Assembly (NCBI GenBank): GCA_029267645.1
Contig: JAJUIM010000117.1
Location: 1-6,359, forward strand
Length of the DNA: 6,359 bases
Source: Microbacterium sp.
GTDB taxonomy: Bacteria > Actinomycetota > Actinomycetes > Actinomycetales > Microbacteriaceae
Direction: 5' to 3'
The notes under the pieces were generated by a model. The model did not search any database, was not told the DNA's origin, and was given only the letters and a program-made list of their open reading frames with translations. The position numbers were made by a program, and so were the translations under genes. Shown here in pieces: positions 1 through 6,359 of the stretch. Positions within the stretch are counted from its first letter, which is position 1. Each line of letters starts with the position of its first letter.

Positions 1-1
1 C

Positions 2-910
2 GTCTTCACGGTGCTGCAGGGCGACAAGCTCGCGGTCGACGGCGTGCTGACCGACCCCATCGTGCAGTCGGTGTCGTTCGTCGGATCCACGCCCATCGCG
101 CAGTACATCTACGAGACGGCCGCGAAGAACGGCAAGCGCGTACAGGCGCTCGGCGGCGCGAAGAACCACATGCTGGTGCTGCCTGACGCCGACCTCGACA
201 TCGTCGCCGACCAGGCGATCAACGCGGGCTACGGCGCCGCGGGCGAGCGCTGCATGGCCGTCTCGGTCGTGCTCGCGGTCGAGCCGGTCGCCGACGAGCT
301 GATCGAGAAGATCACCGAGCGCATCGGCAACCTCACGGTCGGCAACGGCGCCGCGAGCCCCGAGCCGCAGATGGGCCCGCTCATCACGGCGCAGCACCGC
401 GAGAAGGTGTCGGGCTACGTCGACATCGCCGAGGCCGACGGCGCGAAGATCGTCGTCGACGGCCGCGGCTTCGCGGTCGACGGCCACGAGGACGGCTTCT
501 TCTTCGGCCCGACGCTCATCGACGCCGTGCCGACGACCTCGCGCGCCTACACGGAGGAGATCTTCGGCCCCGTGCTCGAGATCGTGCGCGTGAAGAGCTA
601 CGACGAGGGTCTCGCGCTCATCAACTCGGGCGCGTTCGGCAACGGCACCGCGATCTTCACGAACGACGGCGGCGCTGCCCGCCGCTTCCAGAACGAGGTG
701 CAGGTCGGCATGATCGGCATCAACGTGCCGATCCCGGTGCCGGTCGCGTACCACTCGTTCGGCGGCTGGAAGGCCTCGCTGTTCGGCGACGCCAAGGCAT
801 ACGGTGTGCAGGGCTTCGAGTTCTTCACGCGCGAGAAGGCCATCACGAGCCGCTGGCTCGACCCCGCGACGCACGGCGGGATCAACCTGGGCTTCCCGCA
901 GAACGACTGA
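2..910 (+). CDS. iolA: Methylmalonate/malonate-semialdehyde dehydrogenase (CoA-acylating), 3' part
   Basis: This is the C-terminal 302 residues of an aldehyde dehydrogenase whose family is usually about 500 residues; the first ~200 lie upstream of the window, so the GTG at 11 is an internal codon and not a start. The enzyme turns malonate semialdehyde (or methylmalonate semialdehyde) plus CoA and NAD+ into acetyl-CoA (or propionyl-CoA), CO2 and NADH, the last step of inositol breakdown. Seen in the sequence: the nucleotide-binding FVGSTPIA stretch (nt 77-100), QALGGAKNH (nt 143-169), the catalytic cysteine in GAAGERCMA (Cys codon 251-253) preceded by the Arg typical of this subfamily, EEIFGPVLE (nt 554-580), and the C-terminal block PVAYHSFGGWKASLFGD. 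The Glu of the usual LELGG motif is Ala here, which fits a CoA-dependent rather than hydrolytic member. Stop is TGA 908-910; iolB follows after 30 bases. An mmsA copy for valine breakdown would look alike, but the neighbours favour the inositol role. Confidence 0.95.
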   Translation, partial: VFTVLQGDKLAVDGVLTDPIVQSVSFVGSTPIAQYIYETAAKNGKRVQALGGAKNHMLVLPDADLDIVADQAINAGYGAAGERCMAVSVVLAVEPVADELIEKITERIGNLTVGNGAASPEPQMGPLITAQHREKVSGYVDIAEADGAKIVVDGRGFAVDGHEDGFFFGPTLIDAVPTTSRAYTEEIFGPVLEIVRVKSYDEGLALINSGAFGNGTAIFTNDGGAARRFQNEVQVGMIGINVPIPVPVAYHSFGGWKASLFGDAKAYGVQGFEFFTREKAITSRWLDPATHGGINLGFPQND

Positions 911-940
911 CCGGATCCGCATTCACGAGGAGCGAGCACC

Positions 941-1843
941 ATGAGCACCACGAGGTGGTTCCATAAGCGCGGCGAACTCGCGCGCGGCGACTGGCAGACG
1001 GTCATCGACGGCGAGATCGACGGCTGGGCCCACACGGGCCTGCGAGTCGCCGAGCTCGACGGTACGAGCGTCGAGGTCGAGGCGGGCGTCGAGAAGCTGA
1101 TCGTCCCGCTCGCGGGATCCTTCGCCGTCGTCGTCGACGAACAGGGGGAGGAGCGCGAGTACACGCTCGCGGGCCGGCGCTCGGTCTTCGACGGGCCCAC
1201 CGACGTGCTCTACGTCTCGACCGTCGCGGTCGCGCGGATCACGGGCACGGGGCGCGTCGCGGTCGCGACGAGCCCCACGGCCGACGACGTGCCGACCCGC
1301 TATCTGTCGGCCGAGGAGTCGCCGCTCGAGCTGCGCGGATCCGGCGCCTCGAGCCGCCAGGTGCACAACTTCGGCACGCCGCAGGCGCTCGACGCCGCCC
1401 GCTTCATCGTGTGCGAGGTGATCACGCCCAGCCAGAACTGGTCGTCCTACCCGCCGCACAAGCACGACGAGCACAAGCCCGGGCACGAGTCGCGGCTCGA
1501 GGAGATCTACTACTTCGAGTCGGCCCCGACCCGCGTCGGCGGCGAGAAGGCGCGGCCAGAGGCGGCGTTCGGCATGTTCAGCACCTACTCGTCGCCCGCG
1601 GGCGAGATCGAGATCGACGCGCAGGTGCGCACGGGCGATGTCGCGCTCGTGCCGTACGGGTACCACGGGCCGGCCGTCGCCGCGCCGGGGTACGACCTGT
1701 ACTACCTCAACGTCATGGCGGGGCCCGACGCCGAGCGCGTGTGGAACATCAGCGACGACCCGGACCACGCGTGGGTGCGCGAGTCGTGGGAGGGGCAGCC
1801 GTTCGACGAGCGCCTGCCGTACGAAAGCGAGAACGAGGCATGA
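941..1843 (+). CDS. iolB: 5-deoxy-glucuronate isomerase
   Basis: A 300-residue cytosolic bicupin protein that isomerises 5-deoxy-D-glucuronate to 2-deoxy-5-keto-D-gluconate, the substrate of the IolC kinase. The second cupin carries the family's metal-site signature: YPPHKHDEH around residues 170-178, then LEEIYYFE at 186-193, and a later VPYGYHGP at 237-244 whose His242 is a likely further ligand. His173, His175 and Glu187 or Glu188 are the other likely ligands; this assignment is inferred from the family pattern. The family is usually about 270-300 residues, so the gene looks full length. The ATG at 941 is supported by GAGGAG at 927-932, eight bases upstream. Its stop codon overlaps the iolD start (ATGA at 1840-1843). 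No signal peptide or membrane segment is seen. Identification rests on the His motif, length and position between iolA and iolD. Confidence 0.95.
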   Translation: MSTTRWFHKRGELARGDWQTVIDGEIDGWAHTGLRVAELDGTSVEVEAGVEKLIVPLAGSFAVVVDEQGEEREYTLAGRRSVFDGPTDVLYVSTVAVARITGTGRVAVATSPTADDVPTRYLSAEESPLELRGSGASSRQVHNFGTPQALDAARFIVCEVITPSQNWSSYPPHKHDEHKPGHESRLEEIYYFESAPTRVGGEKARPEAAFGMFSTYSSPAGEIEIDAQVRTGDVALVPYGYHGPAVAAPGYDLYYLNVMAGPDAERVWNISDDPDHAWVRESWEGQPFDERLPYESENEA

Positions 1844-3753
1844 CCGAGACCAGGCGGATGACGGTGGGCCAGGCGCTCATCGAGTTCCTTGCGAACCAGT
1901 GGACCGTGGACGGGGAGCACCGAGAGAGGACCATCCCCGCGACGTTCGGCATCTTCGGCCACGGCAACGTGGCGGGCGTCGGTCAGGCGCTGCGCCAGTT
2001 CAACGCCGAGCGGCCCGACCTCATGCCGTACCACCAGGCGCGCAACGAGCAGGCCATGGTGCACCAGGCCGTGGGCTACGCGCGCATGCACCGCCGCCGC
2101 GGCACCTACGCGGCCGCGGCGTCGGTCGGGCCCGGCGCGGCCAACATGCTCACGGGGGCAGCGCTCGCGACGGCGAACCGCCTGCCCGCGCTGCTCCTGC
2201 CGAGCGACACGTTCGCGACGCGCGTCGCCGATCCCGTGCTCCAGCAGCTCGAGCACCCGCACGACCTGGGGGTGCAGGTGACCGACGCGTTCCGCCCCGT
2301 CTCGCGCTTCTTCGACCGCGTGCAGCGCCCCGAGCAGCTGTTCTCGATCGCCCTCGCGGCCATGCGCGTGCTGACGGATCCGGCCGAGACCGGCGCCGTC
2401 ACGATCGCGCTTCCCGAGGACGTGCAGGCCGAGGCGTTCGACGTGCCCGTCTCCTTCCTCCAGCCGCGCGAGTGGCGGATCCGACGCCCGCGCCCCGAGC
2501 GCGACGCGCTCGCCCCGGCGGTGCGCGCGATCCGCGCCGCGAAGCGGCCCGTCATCGTCGCGGGCGGCGGCGTGCTGTACTCGGGCGCCGAGGACCAGCT
2601 GCGCGCGCTCGTCGAGGCCACGGGGATCCCCGTCGGCACCTCGCAGGCCGGCGGCGGCGTGCTCGCGTGGGACCACCCGCAGTACCTCGGCGGCGTCGGC
2701 GCGACCGGCACGCTCGCCGCGAACCGCATCGCGGCCGAGGCCGACGTCGTCATCGGCATCGGCACGCGGTACAGCGACTTCACGACGGCATCGCGCACGG
2801 CGTTCCAGAACCCCGACGTCACGTTCGTCAACATCAACGTCGCCTCGTTCGACGCCTACAAGCACGGCACGCAGTTGCCCGTCATCGCCGACGCCCGCGA
2901 GGCGCTCGTCGAGCTCGCGGACGCCCTCGAGGGCTTCTCGGTCGAGGCGGAGTACGCGGAGCGCATCGCCAGCGAGAAGGCCGACTGGGATCGCACGGTC
3001 GACGAGGCGTTCGCGCCCTCGGGCCTCGCGCTCCCCGGCCAGCCCGAGATCATCGGCGCCGTGCAGCGCGCCTCGGCGCCCGAGGACGTCGTCGTGCAGG
3101 CGGCGGGATCGCTGCCCGGCGACCTCCACAAGCTGTGGCGCGTGCGCGATCCGCTCGGCTACCACGTCGAATACGCGTTCAGCTGCATGGGCTACGAGAT
3201 CGCGGGCGGCCTGGGCGTCAAGCGCGGCGCGGAGGCCGACGGATCCGACCGCGACGTCATCATCATGGTCGGCGACGGCTCGTACCTCATGCTCAACACC
3301 GAGCTCGTGACGGCCGTCGCGGAGGGCATCAAGATCATCGTCATCGTGATCCAGAACCACGGCTACGCGTCGATCGGGCACCTCTCCGAGACCGTCGGAT
3401 CCGAGCGCTTCGGCACGAAGTACCGCGCCTACGACCCGCAGGCGCGCAACTTCCAGGGCGAGGACGTCCTGCCCGTCGACCTCGCCGCGAACGCCCGCAG
3501 CTACGGCATCGAGACGATCGAGATCGAGCCCGGCGAGGGCGCGATCGACGACCTCGGCGCCGCGGTCGCTCGCGCGAAGGCGTCGGACGCGTCGACCGTG
3601 ATCCACATCAACAGCGATCCGCTCATCTACGCGCCCGACGGCGCGGGGTGGTGGGACGTGCCCGTCGCGCAGGTGTCGACGCTCGAGTCGACGACCGCGG
3701 CGCGCGAGGAGTACCTCGAGCAGCAGAAGGCGCAGCGTCCGCTGCTCGGCTGA
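1840..3753 (+). CDS. iolD: 3D-(3,5/4)-trihydroxycyclohexane-1,2-dione acylhydrolase (ring-opening), ThDP-dependent
   Basis: A 637-residue thiamine-diphosphate enzyme of the acetolactate synthase fold that hydrolytically opens the six-carbon ring of trihydroxycyclohexane-1,2-dione to give 5-deoxy-D-glucuronate. The N-terminal pyrimidine-binding domain shows FGHGNVAGVGQAL and then YHQARNEQAMVHQAVGYAR, where Glu70 is the expected cofactor-activating glutamate. The middle domain begins near VIVAGGG (residues 238-245). The C-terminal pyrophosphate domain has GDGSYLMLN at 478-486 and QNHGYASIG with Asn506, the spacing expected for the GDG...N metal/ThDP motif. Length agrees with the roughly 640 residues known for IolD. 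The frame is open far upstream through iolB (to 1411), but that part is a shadow: the protein resembles IolD only from MTETRRMTVGQAL. Start at 1840 overlaps the iolB stop; GAGG at 1835-1838 is too close to serve as a normal ribosome binding site, so translational coupling to iolB is likely. A second ATG at 1858 is possible but also lacks a site. Confidence 0.96.
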   Translation: MTETRRMTVGQALIEFLANQWTVDGEHRERTIPATFGIFGHGNVAGVGQALRQFNAERPDLMPYHQARNEQAMVHQAVGYARMHRRRGTYAAAASVGPGAANMLTGAALATANRLPALLLPSDTFATRVADPVLQQLEHPHDLGVQVTDAFRPVSRFFDRVQRPEQLFSIALAAMRVLTDPAETGAVTIALPEDVQAEAFDVPVSFLQPREWRIRRPRPERDALAPAVRAIRAAKRPVIVAGGGVLYSGAEDQLRALVEATGIPVGTSQAGGGVLAWDHPQYLGGVGATGTLAANRIAAEADVVIGIGTRYSDFTTASRTAFQNPDVTFVNINVASFDAYKHGTQLPVIADAREALVELADALEGFSVEAEYAERIASEKADWDRTVDEAFAPSGLALPGQPEIIGAVQRASAPEDVVVQAAGSLPGDLHKLWRVRDPLGYHVEYAFSCMGYEIAGGLGVKRGAEADGSDRDVIIMVGDGSYLMLNTELVTAVAEGIKIIVIVIQNHGYASIGHLSETVGSERFGTKYRAYDPQARNFQGEDVLPVDLAANARSYGIETIEIEPGEGAIDDLGAAVARAKASDASTVIHINSDPLIYAPDGAGWWDVPVAQVSTLESTTAAREEYLEQQKAQRPLLG

Positions 3754-3771
3754 GAACAACGACAACCCATC

Positions 3772-3778
3772 GAGGGAG
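3772..3778 (+). promoter_or_regulatory. Ribosome binding site that decides the iolE start
   Basis: GAGGGAG lies immediately before ATG 3779 (no spacer) but six bases before the in-frame ATG 3785. Normal spacing selects 3785 as the iolE start, making the protein two residues shorter than the longest open frame. Confidence 0.7.
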
Positions 3779-3784
3779 ATGACA

Positions 3785-4738
3785 ATGAGCACTGCACCCG
3801 ACCGCACGAGCGCGGCGACCATCGCAGGAGACAACGCCGGGCTGCGCATCGGCACGGCGCCCGACTCGTGGGGCGTGTGGTTCCCCGACGACCCCAACCA
3901 GGTGCCGTGGCAGCGCTTCCTGGACGAGGTCGTCGAGGCCGGCTACACGTGGATCGAGCTGGGCCCGTACGGGTACCTGCCGACCGACCCGCACCAGCTG
4001 GAGGACGAGCTCGGCAAGCGCGGCCTCAAGCTCTCGGGCGGCACCGTGTTCACGGGCTTCCACAAGTCGGACGACGAGTGGCAACGCGCGTGGGACCAGG
4101 CCGTGAAGGTCGCGGGGCTCGCCTCGCAGCTGGGCGCCGAGCACATCGTCGTGATCCCCGACCTGTGGCGCAGCGACGCGACGGGCGAGGCGCTCGAGCC
4201 GCGCACCCTCACGGACGAGCAGTGGGCCAAGCTGGCGGCGGGGCATGACCGCCTCGGCAAGGCGCTGCTCGAGGAGTACGGCGTGAAGCAGCAGTTCCAC
4301 TCGCACGCCGACAGCCACGTCGGCACGACGCGCGAGGTCAACCGCTTCCTCGACGAGACGGATCCGCGGTACACGAACCTGTGCCTCGACACGGGCCACT
4401 TCGCCTTCTACGGCGGAGACAACCTCTCGCTCATCCAGCAGCGCCCCGAGCGCATCGGCTACCTGCACCTCAAGCAGGTCGACCCGTCGCTGCTGTTCGA
4501 CGTGCTGAAGAACGACGTGAGCTTCAAGGACGCCGTCGCGCAGGGCATCATGACTGAGCCGCCGCATGGGATCCCCGAGCTCGGCCCGATCATCGAGGCC
4601 GCGGCCGCGATCTCGCCCGACATCTTCGCGATCGTCGAGCAGGACATGTACGGCTGCGACGTCGACTACCCGTTCCCGATCGCGCGCCGCACGCGCGACC
4701 ACATCTTCGGCTGCACGCACCTCGCGCGCCAGTTCTGA
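3785..4738 (+). CDS. iolE: Inosose dehydratase-type TIM-barrel protein (xylose isomerase-like)
   Basis: A 317-residue protein of the xylose isomerase-like TIM-barrel family, expected to dehydrate scyllo-inosose (2-keto-myo-inositol) to 3D-(3,5/4)-trihydroxycyclohexane-1,2-dione, the substrate of the adjacent iolD product. The barrel begins near LRIGTAPDSWGVWF after a loose N-terminal tail of about 20 residues. Likely metal and substrate residues by strand are Asp126 (VVIPDLW), His172/His174 (QFHSHADSH), Asp202 and His205 (CLDTGH), His228 (YLHLKQV) and Glu285 (VEQDMYG); this set is inferred from the fold. The segment SFKDAVAQGIMTEPP followed by ELGPII resembles the IolE-specific region before strand 8. 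The first ligand position is Asp, where I recall Glu in Bacillus IolE. ATG 3785 is chosen over 3779 from the ribosome binding site. The gene is 31 bases after iolD and 18 before iolG. An alternative is another inosose isomerase/epimerase of the same fold; context makes dehydratase the best call. Confidence 0.85.
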   Translation: MSTAPDRTSAATIAGDNAGLRIGTAPDSWGVWFPDDPNQVPWQRFLDEVVEAGYTWIELGPYGYLPTDPHQLEDELGKRGLKLSGGTVFTGFHKSDDEWQRAWDQAVKVAGLASQLGAEHIVVIPDLWRSDATGEALEPRTLTDEQWAKLAAGHDRLGKALLEEYGVKQQFHSHADSHVGTTREVNRFLDETDPRYTNLCLDTGHFAFYGGDNLSLIQQRPERIGYLHLKQVDPSLLFDVLKNDVSFKDAVAQGIMTEPPHGIPELGPIIEAAAAISPDIFAIVEQDMYGCDVDYPFPIARRTRDHIFGCTHLARQF

Positions 4739-4756
4739 CTCGAGGAGACTCTCCCC

Positions 4757-5773
4757 ATGACCAAGGACCTCCGCATCGGAGTCGTCGGGGCCGGCGCGAT
4801 GGGCGCCGACCACATCCAGCGCATCGAGACGCGCATTGCCGGCGCCTACGTGTCGGCCGTGATCGAGCCCGACCAGGGCCGCGCGGCCGCCGCGGCCGAG
4901 AACGCCCCGAACGCGCAGACGTTCGCCCGGATCGAGGACGCGCTCGCCGCCGACGCGATCGACGCCGCCCTCATCGCCGTGCCGGGCCAGTTCCACCTGC
5001 CCGTGCTGCTGCCGGCGCTCGAGGCGGGCCTGCCGATCCTCTGCGAGAAGCCCCTCACGCCCGACAGCGAGACGTCGCTGCAGGTGCTCGAGGCCGAGCA
5101 GAAGCTCGACAAGCCGCACATCCAGGTCGGCTTCATGCGCCGCTTCGACCCCGAGTACGAGCAGCTGCGCGAGCTCGTGTCGTCGGGCGAGGCGGGCGAG
5201 CTCGTGATGCTGCGCTGCGCGCACCGCAACCCGAGCGTGCCCGACTCGTACCAGCAGTCGATGCTCATCACCGACTCGGTCGTGCACGAGTTCGACGTCG
5301 TGCCGTGGCTCGCGGGGTCGCCGCTCAAGAGCGTCGAGGTGAAGTACGCCCGGCAGAACCCCGAGACGCCCGAGCGCCTGCGCGAGCCGATCCTCGTGCT
5401 CATGGAGCTCGAGAACGGCGTGCTCGTCGACCTCGAGATGAACGTCAGCGTGCAGTTCGGGTACCAGGTGACCACCGAGGCCGTCTTCTCGGAGGGCGTC
5501 GCGCGCATCGGCGATCCCCAGGGCCTCATGCTGTGGCACGGCGCGCGCGTCGGCCGCCGCGAGCACACGAGCTTCACGACGCGCTTCGCCGTCGCGTACG
5601 ACAACGAGATCCAGCGCTGGGTCGACGCGGTGCGCCGCGGCGACCTCGTCGACGGCCCCAACGCGTGGGACGGCTACCTCGTCGCCGCCGCGTGCGAGGC
5701 CGGCGTGCGGGCGCTCGAGGACGGCGGCGTGCAGGCGGTCGAGACCGCCAGTCGCCCCGCCTTCTACGCCTGA
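4757..5773 (+). CDS. iolG: Inositol 2-dehydrogenase, Gfo/Idh/MocA family
   Basis: A 338-residue NAD(P)-dependent oxidoreductase that should carry out the entry reaction, oxidation of myo-inositol at C2 to scyllo-inosose. The N-terminal Rossmann domain opens with GVVGAGAMGADH (residues 8-19), and the acidic Glu37 at the end of the second strand favours NAD over NADP (inference). The family catalytic lysine is Lys98 in CEKPL. The C-terminal domain contains DSVVHEFDVVPWL, with Asp173 and His177 in the D-x3-H pair; as I recall, Bacillus subtilis IolG uses Lys97, Asp172 and His176, so spacing is preserved almost exactly. Length matches IolG (about 340). GAGGAG at 4742-4747, nine bases before ATG 4757, supports the start. 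The stereoisomer used (myo-, D-chiro- or scyllo-inositol) cannot be read from sequence, and actinobacterial iol clusters often hold several paralogues, so the symbol is a family- and context-based call. Confidence 0.87.
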   Translation: MTKDLRIGVVGAGAMGADHIQRIETRIAGAYVSAVIEPDQGRAAAAAENAPNAQTFARIEDALAADAIDAALIAVPGQFHLPVLLPALEAGLPILCEKPLTPDSETSLQVLEAEQKLDKPHIQVGFMRRFDPEYEQLRELVSSGEAGELVMLRCAHRNPSVPDSYQQSMLITDSVVHEFDVVPWLAGSPLKSVEVKYARQNPETPERLREPILVLMELENGVLVDLEMNVSVQFGYQVTTEAVFSEGVARIGDPQGLMLWHGARVGRREHTSFTTRFAVAYDNEIQRWVDAVRRGDLVDGPNAWDGYLVAAACEAGVRALEDGGVQAVETASRPAFYA

Positions 5774-5799
5774 TCCGACCCGTTCTTCGAGGAGACAGC

Positions 5800-6359
5800 A
5801 TGGTCCGCATCGCGATCGACCTGACCCCGTACAACGACTCCGTCCACCTGCTCGACTTCCCCGAGCTCGCAGCGCGGCTCGGATACGAGTACCTGCAGCT
5901 GACGCCGAACCCCGACTTCGGCCGGCACTTCCACCGGCCGAAGGTCGACACGGCCATGATCCGGCAGCTGAAGAAGCGCGCGGCGGACGCCGGCGTGACG
6001 ATCACGTCGGTGCAGCCCGTGCAGCGGTTCGGCGGGCCGGATCCGCGCGACGTCGAGATGGCCGTGTTCAACGCGACGCGGTACATCGAGGTCGCGGCCG
6101 AGCTCGGCGCGCCCGTCATCAACACCGAGTTCTCGGGGCGCCCCGAGCGCGAGGAGGAGTCGGAGTACTCGTTCTACCGCTCGATGGAGCAGCTGATCCC
6201 CGTCGCCGAGCGCGAGGGCGTCACGATGAACTTCGACCCGCACCCCGACGACTTCGTCGAGGACGGGCTCGAGGCGTGGCGGATCCTGCGCGGCCTCGAC
6301 AGCGACCGCGTGGGCTTCGTGTACGTCGCGGCGCACACGTTCCATCTCGGCAACCGCGC
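5800..6359 (+). CDS. iolH: IolH-like sugar isomerase/epimerase TIM-barrel protein, 5' part
   Basis: An open frame that starts at ATG 5800 and runs off the right edge after 186 complete codons; the family is usually close to 290 residues, so about 100 are missing. GAGGAG at 5789-5794, five bases upstream, supports the start. The protein is a xylose isomerase-like TIM barrel: MVRIAIDLTPYNDS opens strand 1, then INTEFSGRPE (Glu110), NFDPHPDDFVE (Asp146, His148) and VYVAAHTFH (His179, His182) give a plausible metal-binding set, by inference from the fold. The INTEFSGRPE and DPHPDDFVE blocks resemble IolH of corynebacterial inositol clusters, as far as I recall. It follows iolG by 26 bases and so belongs to the same operon. 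Its exact reaction is not established; epimerisation or isomerisation of an inosose or inositol isomer is a reasonable guess only. The final ligand of strand 8 lies outside the window. Confidence 0.8.
   Translation, partial: MVRIAIDLTPYNDSVHLLDFPELAARLGYEYLQLTPNPDFGRHFHRPKVDTAMIRQLKKRAADAGVTITSVQPVQRFGGPDPRDVEMAVFNATRYIEVAAELGAPVINTEFSGRPEREEESEYSFYRSMEQLIPVAEREGVTMNFDPHPDDFVEDGLEAWRILRGLDSDRVGFVYVAAHTFHLGNR

Noticed and set aside
143..169. Loss of the conserved aldehyde dehydrogenase Glu (QALGG rather than LELGG) as a possible inactivating change
   Set aside because: The CoA-dependent semialdehyde dehydrogenase subfamily differs from hydrolytic members here, and the catalytic Cys with its preceding Arg is intact.
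911..920. Palindrome CGGATCCG just after iolA as a possible operator or terminator
   Set aside because: The same 8-mer occurs seven more times inside coding sequence in this window, there is no stem-loop or T-tract, and it lies within a tight operon gap, so a local regulatory role is not supported.
1411..1839. Upstream extension of the iolD frame through iolB
   Set aside because: The extension is Arg/Ala-rich, out of frame with the iolB cupin motifs, and unlike any IolD N-terminus; the ATG at 1840 gives the normal family length.
2621..2632. 12-base perfect palindrome CGGGGATCCCCG inside iolD as a binding site
   Set aside because: It encodes ordinary Thr-Gly-Ile-Pro residues of the enzyme and is best seen as one instance of the general GGATCC excess.
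1702..3897. A 731-codon open frame on the minus strand opposite iolD
   Set aside because: Its product is Arg/Val/Leu/Asp-rich with no recognisable domain, and it lies antisense to a clear ThDP enzyme. In very GC-rich genes the antisense frame has few stops, so long shadow frames are expected.
3623..5566. A 647-codon open frame on the minus strand opposite iolE and iolG
   Set aside because: It has the same low-complexity composition and spans two well-supported genes and their intergenic gap; no motif supports coding.

Overview
The window is a stretch of a myo-inositol catabolic (iol) operon from a high-GC Gram-positive bacterium. Five genes and one further partial gene all lie on the + strand and account for essentially every base. 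GC content is very high (roughly 70% by eye), third codon positions are nearly all G or C, and the gene order matches the actinobacterial iol layout as I recall it from Corynebacterium glutamicum (iolA-iolB-iolD-iolE-iolG-iolH). This points to an actinomycete. The codon style would suit Microbacteriaceae, but genus cannot be decided from the sequence alone.

Layout: the 3' two-thirds of iolA, methylmalonate/malonate-semialdehyde dehydrogenase (2-910, 5' end outside the window); iolB, 5-deoxy-glucuronate isomerase (941-1843); iolD, the ThDP-dependent ring-opening trihydroxycyclohexane-1,2-dione hydrolase (1840-3753, overlapping iolB by ATGA); iolE, inosose dehydratase-type TIM barrel (3785-4738); iolG, inositol 2-dehydrogenase (4757-5773); and the 5' part of iolH, a TIM-barrel protein of unassigned reaction (5800-6359, running off the end). 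Gaps between genes are 18 to 31 bases, or an overlap, and most hold a purine-rich GAGGAG-type ribosome binding site. There is no room for internal promoters or terminators, so one polycistronic transcript entering from the left and leaving on the right is the simplest reading.

Together the products cover most of the pathway. IolG oxidises myo-inositol to scyllo-inosose, IolE dehydrates it, IolD opens the ring to 5-deoxy-glucuronate, and IolB isomerises that to 2-deoxy-5-keto-gluconate. After the kinase (IolC) and aldolase (IolJ), which are not in this window, IolA converts malonate semialdehyde to acetyl-CoA. The transporter and regulator are also not seen.

I found no mobile element, RNA gene, CRISPR array or new defence-type system. 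The most unusual signal is at base level: 13 copies of the palindrome GGATCC, 8 of them as CGGATCCG, spread through all genes and all three codon phases, far above what base composition predicts.
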